Source: Streptomyces sp. Act143 (GTDB taxonomy: Bacteria; Actinomycetota; Actinomycetes; Streptomycetales; Streptomycetaceae). From it: a stretch of DNA of 64,000 nucleotides. Positions 16,330 to 24,816 of this stretch are shown here, piece by piece. The stretch lies in contig NZ_QFRX01000001.1 in NCBI RefSeq assembly GCF_003143935.1, forward strand, positions 6,225,543-6,289,542, given 5' to 3'. Under the pieces are notes generated by a model, which made no database searches, was not told the origin of the DNA, and saw only the letters and a program-made list of their open reading frames with translations. Both the position numbers and the translations under genes were made by a program. Each line of letters begins with the position of its first letter. Position 1 is the first letter of the stretch.

Positions 16330-16740
16330 ATGGCCCGACAAGCGTCCCCCTCCACCCCCACTGCCCAGCGTGCGCTGGCCGCCCTCGCGACCGCGGGCGT
16401 GGCCCTGGGCGCGGGCGCCGCGTCGGCCGCCGCGGACACCCAGCCGGTCGCCGACGAGCTGGTCCGCACCCGCCCCACCTCACTGGGCCAGATCGACCCC
16501 CAGGCCGGCCTCCAGAGCATCACCGGCACGGTCGGCTACGTCACCGGCCCGGTCGCCGGGCTCAAGCCCAACCCGCTGGCCGGGACGGGCGTCGACCCGC
16601 TCGACAACGGCCTCGGCACCCAGGTCGCCGACTTCCAGCCGGTCGCCACGCAGATGCTCACGGCGCCGGTGGCGCAGGCCCAGTCCATCGGGGGCATGCC
16701 GGTCATCGGACAGGTCACCGGCCTGCTCGGCAACGGCTGA
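16330..16740 (+). CDS. Small secreted protein, paralogue-like to 9561
   Basis: A 136-residue protein with a signal peptide (cut after about residue 37, ASAAADT). The mature region has no Cys and shows loose repeats: ITGTVGYVTGPVAGL, FQPVATQMLTAPVAQAQ and MPVIGQVTGLLGNG. ATG 16330 follows GAAGGTGG; a GTG at 16318 is less likely. It shares the QPVA/VTGLLG-type C-terminus and size with the secreted protein at 9561, which flanks the afsQ region on the other side. Function unknown. Confidence 0.78.
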   Translation: MARQASPSTPTAQRALAALATAGVALGAGAASAAADTQPVADELVRTRPTSLGQIDPQAGLQSITGTVGYVTGPVAGLKPNPLAGTGVDPLDNGLGTQVADFQPVATQMLTAPVAQAQSIGGMPVIGQVTGLLGNG

Positions 16741-16760
16741 GACCACCGCCGGGCGCAGCG

Positions 16761-16802
16761 GAGAGCCGCGTCTCCCCTGGACGGAGGGGAGGCGCGGCTC
16801 TC
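16761..16802. terminator. Hairpin after the secreted protein
   Basis: An 18-bp stem with a single G-T-type mismatch (16761-16778 with 16785-16802) and a 6-base loop, between convergent genes. Confidence 0.8.
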
Positions 16803-16826
16803 CGGACCTGGAGGGCCTTCGGCGGC

Positions 16827-17711
16827 TCAGTACGAGGAGCCCGACGCGCCCAGCGAACCCGTCGGGTGCCAGACCGTCTTCGTCTCCAGGAACGCCGTCA
16901 TGCGGTCGATTCCGGGGACGGCCGCGTAATCCACAGGCTGTGGACGCAGCACCCGCTTCAGGTTGTCGGCCGCCGCGATCTCCAGCTCCTTCGCCAGTAC
17001 GTCGTCGGCGCCCGTGAGGTCGATCGCGTTGACGTCCTGGTGCGCGGCGAGCGGCGCCGCGATCTCCGCCGTACGGCCGGACAGGACGTTGACCACGCCG
17101 CCGGGCAGGTCGGAGGTGGCCAGCACCTCGCCCAGGGACAGGGCGGGCAGCGGGGCCTTCTCGGACGCGATCACGATCGCCGTGTTGCCGGTCGCGATGA
17201 CCGGGGCGACGACCGAGACCAGGCCGAGGAACGACGACTCCTGCGGGGCGAGGACCGTCACCACACCCGTCGGCTCCGGCGAGGACAGGTTGAAGTACGG
17301 GCCCGCCACCGGGTTCGCGCCGCCGATCACCTGGGCGATCTTGTCGGTCCAGCCCGCGTACCAGACCCAGCGGTCGATCGCGGCGTCGACCTGCTCGGCC
17401 GCCTTGGACTTCGACAGGCCCTCGGCGTCGGCCACTTCGCGCACGAACTGCGCCTTGCGGCCCTCCAGCATCTCGGCGACGCGGTAGAGGATCTGGCCGC
17501 GGTTGTACGCCGTCGCCCCGGACCAGCCGCCGAACGCCTTGCGGGCGGCGACCACCGCGTCACGAGCGTCCTTGCGGGACGACAGGGGTGCGTTCGCCAG
17601 CCAGTTGCCCTTCTTGTCGCTCACCTCGTACACCCGGCCGCTCTCGGAACGCGGGAACTTCCCGCCGACGTACAGCTTGTAGGTCTTGAAGACAGAAAGT
17701 CGCTCAGACAT
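16827..17711 (-). CDS. Short aldehyde dehydrogenase-like protein lacking the catalytic half
   Basis: A 294-residue ALDH-family protein, against about 480 for the family. The N-terminal NAD-binding domain is well conserved (KLYVGGKFPRSESGR, RGQILYRVAEMLEGR, WYAGWTDKIAQVIGG, LPGGVVNVLSG), but after residue about 240 the ELGGK Glu motif and the GQxC catalytic Cys region are absent. The C-terminal FLETKTVWHPTG is retained, so it looks like an internal deletion rather than simple truncation. It overlaps the full-length ALDH gene by 8 bp, and codon use is normal, so it is probably made and functional, perhaps as a non-catalytic partner. Start ATG 17711. Confidence 0.85.
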   Translation of the reverse strand: MSERLSVFKTYKLYVGGKFPRSESGRVYEVSDKKGNWLANAPLSSRKDARDAVVAARKAFGGWSGATAYNRGQILYRVAEMLEGRKAQFVREVADAEGLSKSKAAEQVDAAIDRWVWYAGWTDKIAQVIGGANPVAGPYFNLSSPEPTGVVTVLAPQESSFLGLVSVVAPVIATGNTAIVIASEKAPLPALSLGEVLATSDLPGGVVNVLSGRTAEIAAPLAAHQDVNAIDLTGADDVLAKELEIAAADNLKRVLRPQPVDYAAVPGIDRMTAFLETKTVWHPTGSLGASGSSY

Positions 17712-19134
17712 CGAGGTACGCCTCCAGGCCGTGGCGGCCGCCCTCGCGGCCGAAGCCCGACTCCTTGTAACCGCCGAACGGCGAGGTCGGGTCGAACTTG
17801 TTGAACGTGTTGGACCAGATGACGCCCGCGCGGAGCTTGTTGGCGACGGCCAGGATGCGCGAGCCCTTCTCCGTCCAGATGCCCGCCGACAGGCCGTACT
17901 GGCTGTTGTTGGCCTTGGCGACGGCCTCGTCGGGCGTACGGAAGGTCAGCACCGACAGGACCGGGCCGAAGATCTCGTCGCGGGCGACGGTGTGCGCCTG
18001 GGTGACGTTGGTGAACAGCGTCGGCGCGAACCAGTAGCCGCTCTCCGGGAGTTCGCAGGCCGGGGACCAGCGCTCGGCGCCCTCCGCCTCGCCCTGCTCC
18101 ACCAGGGAGGTGATCCGGGCGAGCTGCTCGGCGGAGTTGATCGCGCCGATGTCCGTGTTCTTGTCCAGCGGGTCGCCGAGGCGCAGCGTGGACAGGCGGC
18201 GCTTGAGGGAGTCCATCAGCTCGTCCTGGATCGACTCCTGCACCAGGAGGCGGGAGCCCGCGCAGCAGACCTGGCCCTGGTTGAAGAAGATGCCGTTGAC
18301 GATGCCCTCGACGGCCTGGTCGACCGGGGCGTCGTCGAAGACGATGTTGGCGCCCTTGCCGCCCAGTTCGAGGGTGAGCTTCTTGCGGGTGCCCGCGACC
18401 GTGCGGGCGATCTCCTTGCCGACGGCCGTGGAACCGGTGAAGGCCACCTTGTTCACGTCCGGGTGCGCGACCAGCGCGGCGCCCGTGTCGCCGTAGCCCG
18501 GAAGGATGTTGACGACACCCTTGGGCAGACCGGCCTGGCGGCAGATGTCCGCGAAGAACAGCGCCGACAAGGGGGTCGTCTCGGCCGGCTTGAGGACGAC
18601 CGTGTTGCCGGTCGCCAGCGCCGGGGCGATCTTCCACGCCAGCATCAGCAGCGGGAAGTTCCAGGGGATGACCTGGCCCGCCACGCCCAGGGGGCGGGGG
18701 TTCGCGCCGAAACCGGCGTGGTCGAGCTTGTCGGCCCAGCCCGCGTAGTAGAAGAAGTGCGCGGCGACCAGGGGCAGGTCGGCGTCGCGGGTCTCCTTGA
18801 TGGGCTTGCCGTTGTCCAGGGTCTCCAGGACGGCCAGCTCACGGCTGCGCTCCTGGATGATCCGGGCGATGCGGAACAGGTACTTGGCGCGCTCGGAGCC
18901 GGGCAGCGCCGACCACTTCTCGAAGGCCTTGCGGGCGGCCTGCACGGCGCGGTCCACGTCCGCCTCGCCCGCCTGGGCGATCTCGGACAGCACCTCTTCC
19001 GTGCTGGGGCTGACGGTCTTGAAGACCTTGCCGTCGGCGGCTTCCGTGAACTCGCCGTCGATGAACAGGCCGTAGGAGGGCGCGATGTCGACGACGGAGC
19101 GGGACTCGGGTGCGGGAGCGTACTCAAAAGCCAT
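17704..19134 (-). CDS. Aldehyde dehydrogenase
   Basis: NAD(P)-dependent aldehyde oxidation. Full-length at 476 residues, with all core motifs: WNFPLLMLAWKIAPALATGN, FTGSTAVGK, general-base Glu257 in LELGGKGANIV and catalytic Cys290/291 in NQGQVCCAGSR. It begins 6 bp after the deoC stop, and the short ALDH overlaps its end by 8 bp, so deoC-ALDH-ALDH is one operon. This context suggests oxidation of the acetaldehyde released by DeoC, although the enzyme itself could be broad-range. Confidence 0.92.
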   Translation of the reverse strand: MAFEYAPAPESRSVVDIAPSYGLFIDGEFTEAADGKVFKTVSPSTEEVLSEIAQAGEADVDRAVQAARKAFEKWSALPGSERAKYLFRIARIIQERSRELAVLETLDNGKPIKETRDADLPLVAAHFFYYAGWADKLDHAGFGANPRPLGVAGQVIPWNFPLLMLAWKIAPALATGNTVVLKPAETTPLSALFFADICRQAGLPKGVVNILPGYGDTGAALVAHPDVNKVAFTGSTAVGKEIARTVAGTRKKLTLELGGKGANIVFDDAPVDQAVEGIVNGIFFNQGQVCCAGSRLLVQESIQDELMDSLKRRLSTLRLGDPLDKNTDIGAINSAEQLARITSLVEQGEAEGAERWSPACELPESGYWFAPTLFTNVTQAHTVARDEIFGPVLSVLTFRTPDEAVAKANNSQYGLSAGIWTEKGSRILAVANKLRAGVIWSNTFNKFDPTSPFGGYKESGFGREGGRHGLEAYLDV

Positions 19135-19140
19135 GATGGA

Positions 19141-20100
19141 TCAGTCCACCGTCACGTAGTCGGGGCCGGAGTAGCGGCCGGTGGCCAGCTTCTGACGCTG
19201 CATCAGCAGATCGTTCAGGAGCGAGGAGGCGCCGAAGCGGAACCAGTGGTTGTCCAGCCAGTCCTCGCCCACGGTCTCGTTGACCAGCACCAGGAACTTG
19301 ATGGCGTCCTTGGTGGTGCGGATGCCGCCGGCGGGCTTCACGCCCACCTGGATGCCGGTCTGCGCACGGAAGTCCCGTACCGCCTCCAGCATCAACAGGG
19401 TGTTGGCGGGAGTGGCGTTGACCGCGACCTTGCCCGTCGAGGTCTTGATGAAGTCGGCGCCCGCCAGCATGCCGAGCCAGCTCGCGCGCCGGATGTTGTC
19501 GTACGTCGACAGCTCGCCGGTCTCGAAGATGACCTTCAGTCGGGCCGAGGTCCCGCAGGCCTCCTTCACCGCGACGATCTCGTCGTAGACCTTCATGTAG
19601 TGGCCCGCGAGGAACGCCCCGCGGTCGATGACCATGTCGATCTCGTCCGCGCCGGCGGCGACGGCGTCGCGCACGTCGGCCAGCTTCACGGAGAGGGCGG
19701 CGCGGCCCGCCGGGAAGGCGGTGGCGACCGAGGCGACCTTCACGGTCGAGCCCGCGACGGCCTCCTTGGCGGTGGCCACCATGTCGGGGTAGACGCAGAC
19801 GGCCGCGGTCGGCGGGGTCGTGCGGTCGGTCGGGTCGGGGTGGACCGCCTTGGCGCCGAGCGCCCGGACCTTGCCCGGGGTGTCCGCGCCTTCCAGCGTC
19901 GTCAGGTCGACCATCGAGATGGCGAGGTCGATGGCGTACGCCTTCGCGGTGGTCTTGATGGAACGGGTGCCGAGGGAGGCGGCGCGCGCCTCCAGGCCGA
20001 CCGCGTCGACGCCGGGCAGCCCGTGCAGGAAGCGGCGCAGCGTGCTGTCGGACGCGGTCACGTCCGTAAGAGCGTGTGCGGGGGATGCAGTGGTGGGCAT
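19141..20100 (-). CDS. deoC: Deoxyribose-phosphate aldolase
   Basis: Class I aldolase splitting 2-deoxyribose-5-phosphate into glyceraldehyde-3-phosphate and acetaldehyde, the last step of deoxynucleoside breakdown. It is 319 residues, of the longer DeoC type. The Schiff-base Lys is Lys219 in ADFIKTSTGK; VFETGELS-like IFETGELSTYDNI and GVKPAGGIRTTKDA are also visible. The start at ATG 20100 was chosen over the longer open frame because the operator and promoter region lies directly before it. It is first in an operon with two ALDH genes. The operator CTACGCGCGTAG lies 20 bp upstream. Confidence 0.95.
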   Translation of the reverse strand: MPTTASPAHALTDVTASDSTLRRFLHGLPGVDAVGLEARAASLGTRSIKTTAKAYAIDLAISMVDLTTLEGADTPGKVRALGAKAVHPDPTDRTTPPTAAVCVYPDMVATAKEAVAGSTVKVASVATAFPAGRAALSVKLADVRDAVAAGADEIDMVIDRGAFLAGHYMKVYDEIVAVKEACGTSARLKVIFETGELSTYDNIRRASWLGMLAGADFIKTSTGKVAVNATPANTLLMLEAVRDFRAQTGIQVGVKPAGGIRTTKDAIKFLVLVNETVGEDWLDNHWFRFGASSLLNDLLMQRQKLATGRYSGPDYVTVD

Positions 20101-20119
20101 GGTCACCACACGAGCATAT

Positions 20120-20131
20120 CTACGCGCGTAG
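20120..20131. promoter_or_regulatory. Nucleoside-regulon operator upstream of deoC
   Basis: Perfect CTACGCGCGTAG palindrome 19 bases before the deoC ATG. On the deoC sense strand it runs into TAGATA, a possible -10 element, so bound protein would block the promoter. Confidence 0.8.
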
Positions 20132-20213
20132 CGGCTGTACACCCCCGCCTGCTGATCTCCGCCGGGCCCACCAGGTACGAGCGCCGCCGACGCCGTCGGG
20201 CAGAATCGGCCCC

Positions 20214-20864
20214 ATGACGACCAAGGACCGGATCTACCGCTCACCCGCGGCCATCGCCGGAGGCGTGCTGCTGCTCGCCATCGCCGCCTGGCTCGGCATC
20301 GACGCCCTGGTCCAGGGCACGGGCCGCACCCCCTGGCTGGCGCTCGCCGCGATGATCCTGGTGATCCCGCTGGTCGTCGCCTTCACCCTGCGCCCGGCCG
20401 TCTTCGCGGGCGAGGACCGGCTGCGCGTCCGCAACCCGTTCCGCGTGATCGTGCTGCCGTGGAGCCAGATCTCCGGGTTCCGCTCCGGCTACTCCAACGA
20501 GGTCGTCGCCGCCACCGGCACCAAGTACCAGCTCTGGGCCATTCCGGTGTCCCTGCGCGCCCGCAAGAAGGCGGCCCGGCGGACCGCCCGGGCGGCGGCG
20601 GGCGAGCCGGCCGGCGGCCGGCGCTCGCCGGGCCTGGGGCTCGGCTTCCCGAGCACCGGCTCCGTCGCCGACGCCAAGGACGCCGCCGACGGTCCGCTGC
20701 GCGCCGAGACCGACAAGGTCATGGACGAGCTGCGGGACCTGTGGGAGTCCCGGGAGAAGGCCGAGAGCGCGCAGGGCGAGGTGTCGGTGCGCTGGGCGTA
20801 CGAGGTGCTGGGCCCGGTCCTGGCGGGCGCGGTACTGCTGGTGATCCTGATCGCGACCGGCTGA
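20214..20864 (+). CDS. Membrane protein with bacterial PH-like domain
   Basis: A 216-residue protein with two N-terminal membrane helices (about 13-33 and 42-61), then a PH-like beta domain (FAGEDRLRVRNPFRVIVLPWSQISGFRSGYSNEVVAATGTKYQLWAIP, about 66-115), an Arg/Ala-rich linker and a C-terminal helix (VLAGAVLLVILIATG). The order resembles the PH-domain membrane proteins common in actinobacteria. ATG 20214 was chosen because the open frame upstream would cross the deoC control region. It is divergent from deoC and about 113 bp away. Function unknown. Confidence 0.8.
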   Translation: MTTKDRIYRSPAAIAGGVLLLAIAAWLGIDALVQGTGRTPWLALAAMILVIPLVVAFTLRPAVFAGEDRLRVRNPFRVIVLPWSQISGFRSGYSNEVVAATGTKYQLWAIPVSLRARKKAARRTARAAAGEPAGGRRSPGLGLGFPSTGSVADAKDAADGPLRAETDKVMDELRDLWESREKAESAQGEVSVRWAYEVLGPVLAGAVLLVILIATG

Positions 20865-20867
20865 CCC

Positions 20868-20896
20868 CGGATCACGGCCCGCGGCGCCGTGATCCG
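20868..20896. terminator. Hairpin between convergent genes
   Basis: An 11-bp perfect stem (20868-20878 with 20886-20896) with a 7-base loop, 4 bases after the PH-protein stop and before the end of the convergent membrane-enzyme gene. Confidence 0.75.
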
Positions 20897-20912
20897 CCCC
20901 GTGCTCCGCCCC

Positions 20913-22124
20913 CTACGGCGCGCTCGGCCACACCAGCACCATGTACGCCCCCCAGTACGCCGACCCCAGCACCGCCCCCGTCAGCGCCAGCGCGCGGTAG
21001 CGGGCCGGGACGCGGAGGAGCCGGACGGCGACCGGGAGCAGCAGCGGGAAGCCCGGGAGGAGGAAGCGGGCGCGCGGGAAGTAGACGCCGCCGCTGGCCA
21101 GGACGATCGCCAGCAGCACGCCCGCGAAGAGCAGCAGGGGAAGCGGCTGGCGGTCCCTGAGGCACAGGGCGAACAGCGCCACCGACGCCAGCAGCGTCAC
21201 CGTCACCAGGACCAGGAACAGCTCGGGCGTCGAGTCCCGGACCAGCAGCTCCCGGAACCGGCGCAGGGTCTCCCGGCCCCCGTCCACGTCGTTGTGCCAC
21301 AGCCGCTGAACGGCGAAATAGCCGTCCCAGCGCCCCAGCCGCAGCCCCACCCAGCCGACGTACCCGCACCAGCCGAGCGGGGCGAGCAGGGCGGCCGCGA
21401 GGACCCGTACGCAGAAGCCGCGGCGCAGGGCGAGCAGACAGGTCACCGACACCGCGGCGGCGACCGCGACACCGGTCGGCCGGGTCAGACCGGCCGCCAC
21501 CGCGAGCCAGGCCGCCGTGAGCGGGCGGTCGGCGAGCAGGGCGTACAGGGCCCAGGCGGCGCACGCCGTGAACAGGGACTCCGTGTAGCCCATCCACTGC
21601 ACGAGGCCGACCGGGAGGGCGGCCCACAGGATGGTGAGGAGGATGCCGGCGCGGCGGCCGTGCAACCGGTCGCCGACCGCGAAGACACCCCAGGCCGCGG
21701 CGAGGGAGGCCAGTACGGCGATCGCCAGGCCGGTGGTGGCACGGGTGCCGGGGGTGACGGCCGCGACCGCCTTCACCAGCACCGGGTACAGCGGGAAGAA
21801 GGCCAGGTTGTTCGCGTCGTACGCGGTGCCCAGCTCGTGCGCGTAACCGTGGTCGGCGATGCCCAGGTACCAGTCCGCGTCCCACTGGGTCGCCAGGATC
21901 GGCCAGACGCCATGGCCCTGCCGGTGCGCCCAGAGGGCGAGGACCAGCAGGCCCAGCATGCGTACGGCGACGTAGCCGAGGAGGGCGGGGGCGGCCCGGC
22001 GCAGGGCGGGCGCGCAGGGGCGGGCCGTGGTCGCGGTGTCGGGCCGCCGGCTGCCCGGGATGCTGGGGGCGGTCGAGGACACGGGGCGGCTCCGGGGAGT
22101 GCGGCGGACGGGTGGTCCGTTCAC
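20913..22124 (-). CDS. PIG-V-type membrane mannosyltransferase
   Basis: A 403-residue membrane protein with about ten helices. WDADWYLGIADHGY near residue 80 matches the conserved luminal loop of PIG-V/GPI mannosyltransferase-2-like GT-C enzymes (WDxxWY..IAxxGY), and NLAFFPLYPVLV and WMGYTESLF are further conserved positions. GT-C enzymes use polyprenyl-phosphate sugars and act on the outer face of the membrane. The first 45 residues are Pro/Arg-rich and may be over-extended. It follows the phosphohexomutase gene on the same strand after a terminator, so separate regulation is likely. Substrate unknown. Confidence 0.8.
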   Translation of the reverse strand: MNGPPVRRTPRSRPVSSTAPSIPGSRRPDTATTARPCAPALRRAAPALLGYVAVRMLGLLVLALWAHRQGHGVWPILATQWDADWYLGIADHGYAHELGTAYDANNLAFFPLYPVLVKAVAAVTPGTRATTGLAIAVLASLAAAWGVFAVGDRLHGRRAGILLTILWAALPVGLVQWMGYTESLFTACAAWALYALLADRPLTAAWLAVAAGLTRPTGVAVAAAVSVTCLLALRRGFCVRVLAAALLAPLGWCGYVGWVGLRLGRWDGYFAVQRLWHNDVDGGRETLRRFRELLVRDSTPELFLVLVTVTLLASVALFALCLRDRQPLPLLLFAGVLLAIVLASGGVYFPRARFLLPGFPLLLPVAVRLLRVPARYRALALTGAVLGSAYWGAYMVLVWPSAP

Positions 22125-22187
22125 CGTTTCCCGGCGGGCGGGCCGTGGCGGGGAGCGTGTGCGGGGTGGGGCGCGAAATCACCCGTT

Positions 22188-22214
22188 GGGGTGCCCCGGC
22201 GGGCGGGGCACCCC
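22188..22214. terminator. Hairpin downstream of the phosphohexomutase gene
   Basis: GGGGTGCCCC (22188-22197) pairs perfectly with GGGGCACCCC (22205-22214), a 10-bp stem with a 7-base loop, 12 bases past the minus-strand stop. Confidence 0.75.
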
Positions 22215-22226
22215 CGGTCGTACGGG

Positions 22227-23858
22227 TCAGATGCCGGCCGCCGCCGACAGGTCCCGCTTGATCGTCTCCAGTACGTCCGTCGCCCTGGCGCGGGCCGCCG
22301 GGAGGTCCGCGTGGGTCGCGACCGGGACGACGACCTCCAGGTAGCACTTCAGCTTCGGCTCGGTGCCGCTGGGCCGGACGATGACGCGGGCGCCGTCCAG
22401 GGTGTACCGCAGGCCGTCCGTGGGCGGCAGCCGGTCCGTGCCCCGGGTGAGGTCCTCGGCCTCGGTGACGGCCAGTCCGGCGAGCGCGGTCGGCGGCTGC
22501 TCGCGCAGGCGCCGCATGGCGTCCGCGATGACCGACAGGTCCTCGACCCGCACCGACAGCTGGTCCGTGGCGTGCAGGCCGTGCTCGACGGCGAGGTCGT
22601 CCAGGAGGCCGAGGAGCGTGCGGCCCTCCTCCTTGAGCTGCGACGCCAGCTCGGTGATGAGCAGCGCGGCGGTGATGCCGTCCTTGTCGCGTACGCCGTC
22701 CGGGTCGACGCAGTAGCCGAGGGCCTCCTCGTAGCCGTACCGCAGGCCGTCCACGCGGGCGATCCACTTGAAGCCGGTGAGGGTCTCCTCGTACGGCAGA
22801 CCCGCCTTCTCGGCGATCCGGCCGAGGAGGGAGGAGGAGACGATCGACTCGGCGAACGTGCCCCGCGCGCCGCGCCGGACCAGGTGGGCGGCGAGCAGCG
22901 CGCCGACCTCGTCGCCGCGCAGCATCCGCCACGCGCCGTCCTGCTGGACGGCGACGGCACAGCGGTCGGCGTCCGGGTCGTTGGCGACGATCAGGTCCGG
23001 GGCCGTCTCCCGGGCCTTCGCGAAGGCCAGGTCCATCGCGCCGGGCTCTTCCGGGTTGGGGAAGGCGACGGTCGGGAAGTCCGGGTCGGGCTCGGCCTGC
23101 TCGGCGACGAGGACGGGGGTGGGGAAGCCCGCGCGCGCGAACGCCGCGAGGAGGACGTCCTTGCCGACGCCGTGCATCGCCGTGTAGACGGTGCGGGCGG
23201 TGCGGGGGGAGTCCGGGGCGAGGACGGCGTCGGTGCGGGCCAGGTAGGCGTCGAGGACGGCGTCGTCGAGGGTCTCCCAGCCGGCCTCCGGACGGGGGAC
23301 GTCGTTCAGGCTCACGATCGCGTCGATCTCCGCCGCGATCTCCGCGTCGGCGGGCGGGACGATCTGGGAGCCGTCGCCGAGGTAGACCTTGTAGCCGTTG
23401 TCCCGGGGCGGGTTGTGGCTGGCGGTGACCTCCACGCCCGCCACCGCGCCGAGGTGCCTTATGGCGTACGCCAGGACGGGGGTGGGGAGGGGGCGGGGGA
23501 GGACGGCGGCCTTCAGGCCCGCGCCGGTCATCACCGCCGCCGTGTCGCGGGCGAAGTCGGCGGACTTGTGGCGGGCGTCGTAGCCGATGACGACGAGGCC
23601 GTCGGTGCTGCCCTGCTTCTTGAGGTACGCCGCGAGGCCGGCCGCGGCGCGGATGACGACGGCGCGGTTCATGCGCATGGGCCCTGCGCCGAGTTCGCCC
23701 CTGAGGCCGGCGGTGCCGAACTGGAGGGTGCCGCTGAAGCGGGCGGTGAGCTCGGTGACGTCCCCCGCCTCGATGAGCTTGCCGAGTTCGTCACGGGTGT
23801 CGGGATCGGGGTCCTCGGCGAGCCAGGTCCTGGCGGTGGTGATGAGGTCGTCGTGCAC
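22227..23858 (-). CDS. PGM2-like phosphohexomutase, possible phosphopentomutase
   Basis: Alpha-D-phosphohexomutase superfamily enzyme of 543 residues. Active-site elements are clear: phospho-Ser147 in TASHNPPRDNGYKVY, metal loop DPDADR at 294-299, sugar loop GYEEALGY and phosphate loop RPSGTEPKLK near the C-terminus. The N-terminal FGTAGLRGELGAGPMRMN matches the PGM2 branch, whose mammalian member is mainly a phosphopentomutase. It is downstream of the purine nucleoside phosphorylase gene (108 bp) and no deoB is seen in the window, so conversion of (deoxy)ribose-1-phosphate to the 5-phosphate is plausible. Annotation as phosphomannomutase is the conventional alternative. Start GTG 23858 follows AGAGG; the open frame to 23915 lacks a site. 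Confidence 0.88.
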   Translation of the reverse strand: MHDDLITTARTWLAEDPDPDTRDELGKLIEAGDVTELTARFSGTLQFGTAGLRGELGAGPMRMNRAVVIRAAAGLAAYLKKQGSTDGLVVIGYDARHKSADFARDTAAVMTGAGLKAAVLPRPLPTPVLAYAIRHLGAVAGVEVTASHNPPRDNGYKVYLGDGSQIVPPADAEIAAEIDAIVSLNDVPRPEAGWETLDDAVLDAYLARTDAVLAPDSPRTARTVYTAMHGVGKDVLLAAFARAGFPTPVLVAEQAEPDPDFPTVAFPNPEEPGAMDLAFAKARETAPDLIVANDPDADRCAVAVQQDGAWRMLRGDEVGALLAAHLVRRGARGTFAESIVSSSLLGRIAEKAGLPYEETLTGFKWIARVDGLRYGYEEALGYCVDPDGVRDKDGITAALLITELASQLKEEGRTLLGLLDDLAVEHGLHATDQLSVRVEDLSVIADAMRRLREQPPTALAGLAVTEAEDLTRGTDRLPPTDGLRYTLDGARVIVRPSGTEPKLKCYLEVVVPVATHADLPAARARATDVLETIKRDLSAAAGI

Positions 23859-23966
23859 CGGGGTCAGCCTCTCGTCGTGTGTGCGGTGCGGGTGCGTGGG
23901 GGTGCTGACACCCACGCGTCCCGGCCGGCTGAACGGTTCCCCCTCCAGCCGACCGAGACGGGGCGG

Positions 23967-24791
23967 TCAGATGCGGCCGAGCACCTGTGCCAGCAGCGCG
24001 CCCATCTGCGTCGCCGAATCCCGGCCCGCCTGGAGGACCTCTTCGTGGTTGAGGGGCTCGCCCGTCATGCCCGCCGCGAGGTTCGTCACCAGGGAGATGC
24101 CCAGCACCTCCGCACCCGCCTCGCGTGCGGCGATCGCCTCCAGGACCGTCGACATGCCGACCAGGTCCGCGCCGATGACGCGGGCCATGCGGATCTCCGC
24201 CGGGGTCTCGTAGTGCGGGCCGGGGAACTGCGCGTACACGCCCTCTTCGAGCGTCGGGTCGATCTCCTTGCACAGGGCGCGCAGGCGCGGCGAGTACAGG
24301 TCCGTCAGGTCGACGAAGTTCGCGCCGATGATCGGGGACGTGGCCGTGAGGTTGATGTGGTCGCTGATCAGGACCGGCTGGCCGGGACGCATGCCCTCGC
24401 GCAGACCGCCGCAGCCGTTGGTGAGGACGACCGTCTTGCAGCCCGCCGCCACCGCCGTACGGACACCGTGCGCGACCGCCGCCACGCCGCGGCCCTCGTA
24501 GTAGTGCGTGCGGCCCAGGAAGACCAGGGCGCGCTTCTCGCCGATCCGGTACGAGCGGATCTTGCCGCCGTGGCCCGCGACCGCCGGCGGCGGGAACCCG
24601 GGCAGCTCGGTGACCTGGAACTCGGCGTCGGGCACGCCGAGGGCGTCCACGGCCGGAGCCCAGCCGGAGCCCATCACGAGGGCGACGTCGTGGGTCTCGG
24701 CGCCGGTCAGTTCGCGCAGGCGCGCGGCGGCGGCGTCGGCGGCGGCGTGCGGGTCGCCCTGGATGTCGTCCGGAAGAAGAGATGCGTTCAC
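23967..24791 (-). CDS. Purine-nucleoside phosphorylase
   Basis: Trimeric-type purine nucleoside phosphorylase of 274 residues, cleaving inosine/guanosine and deoxy forms to base and pentose-1-phosphate. Motifs: VMGSGWAP near residue 40 (phosphate), GRTHYYEG near 93, LTNGCGGLREGMRPGQPVLISDHINL (about 123-148), the substrate segment YAQFPGPHYETPAEIRM near 187-203, and VTNLAAGM near 235. The ATG at 24791 lies 26 bp after a CTACGCGCGTAG operator. The phosphohexomutase gene follows on the same strand, consistent with a two-gene operon that makes and isomerises pentose-1-phosphate. Confidence 0.95.
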   Translation of the reverse strand: MNASLLPDDIQGDPHAAADAAAARLRELTGAETHDVALVMGSGWAPAVDALGVPDAEFQVTELPGFPPPAVAGHGGKIRSYRIGEKRALVFLGRTHYYEGRGVAAVAHGVRTAVAAGCKTVVLTNGCGGLREGMRPGQPVLISDHINLTATSPIIGANFVDLTDLYSPRLRALCKEIDPTLEEGVYAQFPGPHYETPAEIRMARVIGADLVGMSTVLEAIAAREAGAEVLGISLVTNLAAGMTGEPLNHEEVLQAGRDSATQMGALLAQVLGRI

Positions 24792-24816
24792 GCGGATGAG
24801 CGTAGCCGCTTCCGGC

